Below, piece after piece: positions 60,826 through 64,000 of a stretch of DNA of 64,000 bases (position 1 is the first letter of the stretch; each line of letters begins with the position of its first letter). Both the position numbers and the translations under genes were made by a program. Origin of the DNA: Wansuia hejianensis. GTDB lineage: Bacteria; Bacillota; Clostridia; Lachnospirales; Lachnospiraceae. The notes under the pieces are model-generated. The model saw nothing but the letters and a program-made list of their open reading frames with translations, was not told where the DNA came from and ran no database searches. The stretch spans positions 695,501 to 759,500 of the forward strand of contig NZ_CP060635.1 of the NCBI RefSeq assembly GCF_014337215.1, read 5' to 3'.

Positions 60826-63006
60826 ATGGAAAAGGATTATACACCCTATTTAAAACCTGAATATTACAGAAACAGGGAACTTTCCTGGATCAGCTTCAAC
60901 GAGCGGGTGCTGAGCGAGGCCAGAGATAAGAATATACCGCTGTTTGAACGGTTAAAATTCCTGAGTATAACTGCCTCGAATCTGGATGAGTTCTATATGA
61001 TCCGTGTGGCTTCTCTGAAAGACATGGTACACACACAGTATAATAAGCCGGATATCGCCGGACTGACGCCCAGGGAGCAGTTGAAGGAGATTTCAGCCCG
61101 CACCCATGAGCTGATCCATTCCCAGTACCGGACCTATAACAGATCCCTGATACCGGCCCTGCAGCGCATTCAGTTTCACATCGTCAATTCCCATGAGGAT
61201 CTGACGAAGGAAGAGGCAGCGTATGTGGACGAATATTTTGAGGAAAATGTCTATCCGGTTCTGACGCCCATGGCGATGGATTCTTCGCGCCCATTTCCGC
61301 TGGTCAGGAATAAGACTCTGAATATCGGGGCGCTGATCTCCAAGAAGGAAAAGGAGAAAAAAGAGGAAGAAAAGCAGGAAAAGGGCGGGAAAAAAGAGAA
61401 GGGAGAGCTGGATTTTGCCACGGTGCAGGTACCTTCTGTGCTGCCGCGTTTTGTGCAGCTTCCGATGAAGGAGGATGGGAGCCATTCTGTCATATTGCTG
61501 GAGGAAATCATAGAGAGGAACATCGGAAAGCTGTTTCTGAGCTACGATGTGATCTGCGCCCATCCTTACCGGATCATGAGAAACGCAGACCTCACGATTG
61601 ATGAAGATGAAGCGGCAGATTTGCTGGTAGAGATCCAGAAGCAGCTGAAGAAGCGCCAGTGGGGAGAGGTCATCCGGCTGGAAGTGGAGGATAAAATAGA
61701 TAAACGACTGCTGAAGATTTTGAAGAGCGAATTCGACATCAAAGAGGAAGATCTGTTCCATATACCGGGGCCGCTGGATCTGACATTTCTGATGAAGCTG
61801 TACGGGCTGGAGGGCTATGAGGAATACAAGGTTCCCCGTTATACCCCTGCAGCTGTGCCCGCGTTGCAGAATGAAGATGATATCTTCACTAATATACGCA
61901 GAGGAGATATCCTGCTGCATCATCCCTATATGAGCTTCGATCCGGTCGTAGAATTTGTCCGCCAGGCGTCGAGGGATCCGGAGGTGCTGGCGATCAAGCA
62001 GACGTTATACCGGGTCAGCGGCAATTCGCCGATCATCGCCGCCCTGGCTCAGGCAGCCGAGAATGGAAAACAGGTATCTGTGCTGGTAGAGCTGAAAGCG
62101 CGTTTTGACGAAGAGAACAATATCGTCTGGGCGAAGATGCTGGAGAAAGCAGGCTGCCATGTAATATACGGATTGTTGGGCCTGAAAACCCATAGTAAAA
62201 TCACCCTGGTAGTGCGCCGGGAGGAGTCCGGAATCCGCCGGTACGTCCATCTGGGAACCGGAAACTATAATGATTCCACCGCAAAGCTGTACACAGACTG
62301 CGGCCTTCTCACCTGTGATGCCAAAATCGGGGAAGACGCCACCGCCGTCTTTAACATGCTGTCCGGTTATTCTGAGCCAGATTCCTGGAATAAACTGGTG
62401 ATCGCGCCTATCTGGATGCGTGACCGTTTCCTTCACATGATCCGAATGGAGGAGGAGCATGCGCGGAAGGGCCAGAAAGCCCGCATCATAGCGAAGATGA
62501 ACTCCCTCTGTGACCGGGAAATCATAGCGTCCCTGTACAGCGCCGCCGCCGCCGGGGTAAAAATAGACCTGATCATCCGCGGGATCTGCTGTCTGAAGAC
62601 AGGAATTCCGGGAATCAGCGAAAATATCACCGTCCGTTCCATCGTCGGTAACTTCCTGGAGCACGCAAGGATCTTCTACTTCTACAGCAACGGGAATGAA
62701 GAAGTCTATATGGGAAGTGCGGACTGGATGCCGAGAAATCTGGATAAACGGGTAGAAATTGTATTCCCCGTGGAAGATCCCCGGCTGAAGCAGGAGGTCA
62801 TGCACATATTGGACATTCAACTGGAAGACAATGTGAAAGCGCATATCCTCCGGCCCGACGGCATTTATGAGAAGATAGACAAACGTGGAAAAACGCTGGT
62901 AAACGCGCAGGAATATTTCTGCGAAGAAGCCACTGAACGGGCCAAAATTCAGAAAGATGAACAGGATAAAAGAGTGTTCGTACCGGCGGAGCCAATAGAA
63001 GGTTAA
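60826..63006 (+). CDS. ppk1: Polyphosphate kinase 1
   Basis: 726 residues: N-terminal NRELSWISFNERVLSEA, head domain, and two phospholipase-D-like domains with the catalytic His in LKTHSKITLVVRRE and the second His in VRSIVGNFLEHARIF. It makes polyphosphate from ATP reversibly. A lysine/glutamate-rich insertion (about residues 177-200) stands in the head domain. AGGAGGT precedes ATG 60826. The ppx-ppk pair makes and breaks polyphosphate. Confidence 0.96.
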   Translation: MEKDYTPYLKPEYYRNRELSWISFNERVLSEARDKNIPLFERLKFLSITASNLDEFYMIRVASLKDMVHTQYNKPDIAGLTPREQLKEISARTHELIHSQYRTYNRSLIPALQRIQFHIVNSHEDLTKEEAAYVDEYFEENVYPVLTPMAMDSSRPFPLVRNKTLNIGALISKKEKEKKEEEKQEKGGKKEKGELDFATVQVPSVLPRFVQLPMKEDGSHSVILLEEIIERNIGKLFLSYDVICAHPYRIMRNADLTIDEDEAADLLVEIQKQLKKRQWGEVIRLEVEDKIDKRLLKILKSEFDIKEEDLFHIPGPLDLTFLMKLYGLEGYEEYKVPRYTPAAVPALQNEDDIFTNIRRGDILLHHPYMSFDPVVEFVRQASRDPEVLAIKQTLYRVSGNSPIIAALAQAAENGKQVSVLVELKARFDEENNIVWAKMLEKAGCHVIYGLLGLKTHSKITLVVRREESGIRRYVHLGTGNYNDSTAKLYTDCGLLTCDAKIGEDATAVFNMLSGYSEPDSWNKLVIAPIWMRDRFLHMIRMEEEHARKGQKARIIAKMNSLCDREIIASLYSAAAAGVKIDLIIRGICCLKTGIPGISENITVRSIVGNFLEHARIFYFYSNGNEEVYMGSADWMPRNLDKRVEIVFPVEDPRLKQEVMHILDIQLEDNVKAHILRPDGIYEKIDKRGKTLVNAQEYFCEEATERAKIQKDEQDKRVFVPAEPIEG

Positions 63007-63019
63007 AACCAATAAAATT

Positions 63020-63112
63020 CCGCCGCTCTGTAATGGAAGCCGGGCATTCAATGCCCTTCAGGATCTGGTCTGAAATGACGGACTCTGGCCATTGCAGAGC
63101 GGCGGTGTTTTA
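63020..63112. terminator. Bidirectional terminator between ppk1 and the PHP gene
   Basis: A 17-bp stem, CCGCCGCTCTGTAATGG (63020-63036) and CCATTGCAGAGCGGCGG (63089-63105), with one G-T pair, encloses 52 bases that contain a second hairpin (GGGCAT-TCA-ATGCCC). It is followed by TGTTTTA on the plus strand and by AATTTTATT on the minus strand. Confidence 0.8.
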
Positions 63113-63142
63113 CTGTGATCCATCGGCAGGCAGATGTAACGC

Positions 63143-63982
63143 TTATCTGCTTGCCAAATTCTCCCACAGTTCATATGGAATTTTCAGGTTTCCTTTGCCG
63201 CTGCCCAAATCGATGTCTTTTTTATTGGCTCCGTGGAAATCTGACCCTCCCGTGACAGCCAGGCCGTGGCGTTTGGCTAATTGTTTCATGGCAGATTCAT
63301 CGGTGTAGCGGTTCTGGGAATAGATGGCTTCAATTCCCTGGAGTCCGGCAGAGGTGAGGTCAGCGACCAGCGCTTCCAGACGGGAGGGATTCAGGCGGTA
63401 GAGGATCGGGTGGGCCAGGACGGGGTGCCCTTTGCCCTCCAGCACGAGCTGCACTGCCTGCCGGGGGGTGATCCCCTCTCTGGGGACGTAGCAGGGAGCG
63501 TTATTGCCGATGTATTTAGGGAAGGCGTCCCACATTTCTTTGACATAGCCGTGGGTCTGGAGATAGAGGGCGAAATGGGAGCGTGTCCAGATGCAGTCGG
63601 GGAATTGTTCCAGCATTTTTTCGGGGGTGATATCCACGCCGTATTCCTGCAGACGGCGGATCATCTTCTCATTGCGGAGGTCCCGGGCTTCCTGGAAACG
63701 GCGGAGATAGTCCAGAAACGCCTTATTTTCCGGGTCGATCCCCAGACCGAGGATGTGAATGTCCTTGCCTTGGTATTCCGTGGATAGTTCAATGCCTGGG
63801 ATAACAGTGAGTGAAGTCCCTTCGGCCGCGGCCTCCGCACGGCTGATGCCCTCGATCGAATCGTGGTCAGTCAGGGCGAACGCCCGCAGCTGCTTTTTCA
63901 GCGCGTGGGCCACCAGTTCTTCAGGGGCGAAGGTCCCGTCAGAACAGTTGGAATGCACGTGCAGGTCAATATATCCTTGCAT
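63143..63982 (-). CDS. PHP-domain phosphoesterase
   Basis: 279 residues with the metal motifs of the PHP family: DLHVHSNCSDGTFAP (N-terminus), ALTDHDSIEG, VIPGIELST, VLAHPILY and GGSDFHG. This length and pattern is that of the TrpH/YciV-like group, some of which hydrolyse 3',5'-nucleoside bisphosphates or 5'-RNA ends. ATG 63982 has AGAGG upstream. The gene is convergent with ppk1. Confidence 0.9.
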   Translation of the reverse strand: MQGYIDLHVHSNCSDGTFAPEELVAHALKKQLRAFALTDHDSIEGISRAEAAAEGTSLTVIPGIELSTEYQGKDIHILGLGIDPENKAFLDYLRRFQEARDLRNEKMIRRLQEYGVDITPEKMLEQFPDCIWTRSHFALYLQTHGYVKEMWDAFPKYIGNNAPCYVPREGITPRQAVQLVLEGKGHPVLAHPILYRLNPSRLEALVADLTSAGLQGIEAIYSQNRYTDESAMKQLAKRHGLAVTGGSDFHGANKKDIDLGSGKGNLKIPYELWENLASR

Positions 63983-64000
63983 AATAAAACCTCTTTTCTG

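Noticed and set aside
1..64000. CRISPR arrays and tRNA or rRNA genes
   Set aside because: No regularly spaced direct repeats and no tRNA- or rRNA-like sequences were noticed on reading both strands; the feoB element does not use a tRNA target.

Overview
The window looks like chromosomal DNA of an anaerobic, low-to-mid-GC Firmicute, most likely a gut-type Clostridia of the Lachnospiraceae kind. The evidence is the dgt-dnaG-rpoD-trmK-Nif3 housekeeping block, a BceRSAB-type peptide-resistance module, ferredoxin-dependent 2-oxoacid metabolism, an Ni-Fe CO-dehydrogenase cluster, pyrB-pyrI, and strong AGGAGG ribosome-binding sites throughout. No gene here was checked against a database; all calls rest on motifs and family knowledge.

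Layout. 1-7.3 kb: end of a histidine phosphatase, queA, a tandem HD/HD-GYP protein, then a minus-strand BceAB transporter and BceRS two-component operon. 7.5-13.1 kb: a diguanylate cyclase broken by an in-frame TAG, an AraC/GyrI regulator, a PadR/HAAS pair, and a secreted DUF3298-like gene whose signal peptide is out of frame at a T7 run. 13.3-33.6 kb: feoA followed by feoB, which is cut in two by a 17.9-kb integrative element. 33.8-42 kb: dgt, dnaG, rpoD, trmK, Nif3-like, a TGS/uridine-kinase-like protein, rnpB and maf. 41.9-47.2 kb, minus strand: Rrf2 regulator, CooS, four-cluster ferredoxin, flavoprotein, a small conserved protein and an AraC regulator. 47.3-51.9 kb: small alarmone synthetase, RhaD-like aldolase, HdeD-like protein, mtnK, mtnA. 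52-64 kb: a short second DnaK, pyrBI, a DUF815 AAA protein, folC, pheA, ppx, ppk and a PHP phosphoesterase.

Main discovery. The 5' part of feoB stops being FeoB at codon 474 (bases 14941-14946, TTTCCG, Phe-Pro). The missing 3' part resumes at bases 32820-32825 with the same TTTCCG in the same codon phase. Joining the two gives an uninterrupted FeoB of about 718 residues. Between them lie 17,879 bp whose right end carries a large serine recombinase 39 bp from the junction. The two element ends form an inverted repeat around the core, as serine-integrase attP sites do. The element has no phage or conjugation genes. Its cargo is one coherent pathway: a Liv-type ABC importer, peptidases, a racemase, an aminotransferase, a nitrilase-family amidase, a four-subunit 2-oxoacid:ferredoxin oxidoreductase and an ADP-forming acyl-CoA ligase, with a GntR regulator. 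This would convert amino acids to 2-oxoacids, then acyl-CoA, then acid plus ATP and reduced ferredoxin. A perfect 20-bp palindrome sits inside the promoter spacer of the first cargo operon and its core recurs in the leader of the transporter operon, suggesting control by the element's own GntR protein. The integrated state trades ferrous-iron uptake for this fermentation module.

Secondary points: a RhaD-type aldolase placed with mtnK and mtnA (a likely methylthioribose DHAP shunt), a divergent CooS with altered proton-transfer residues, and an inverted repeat pair flanking the bce promoter.
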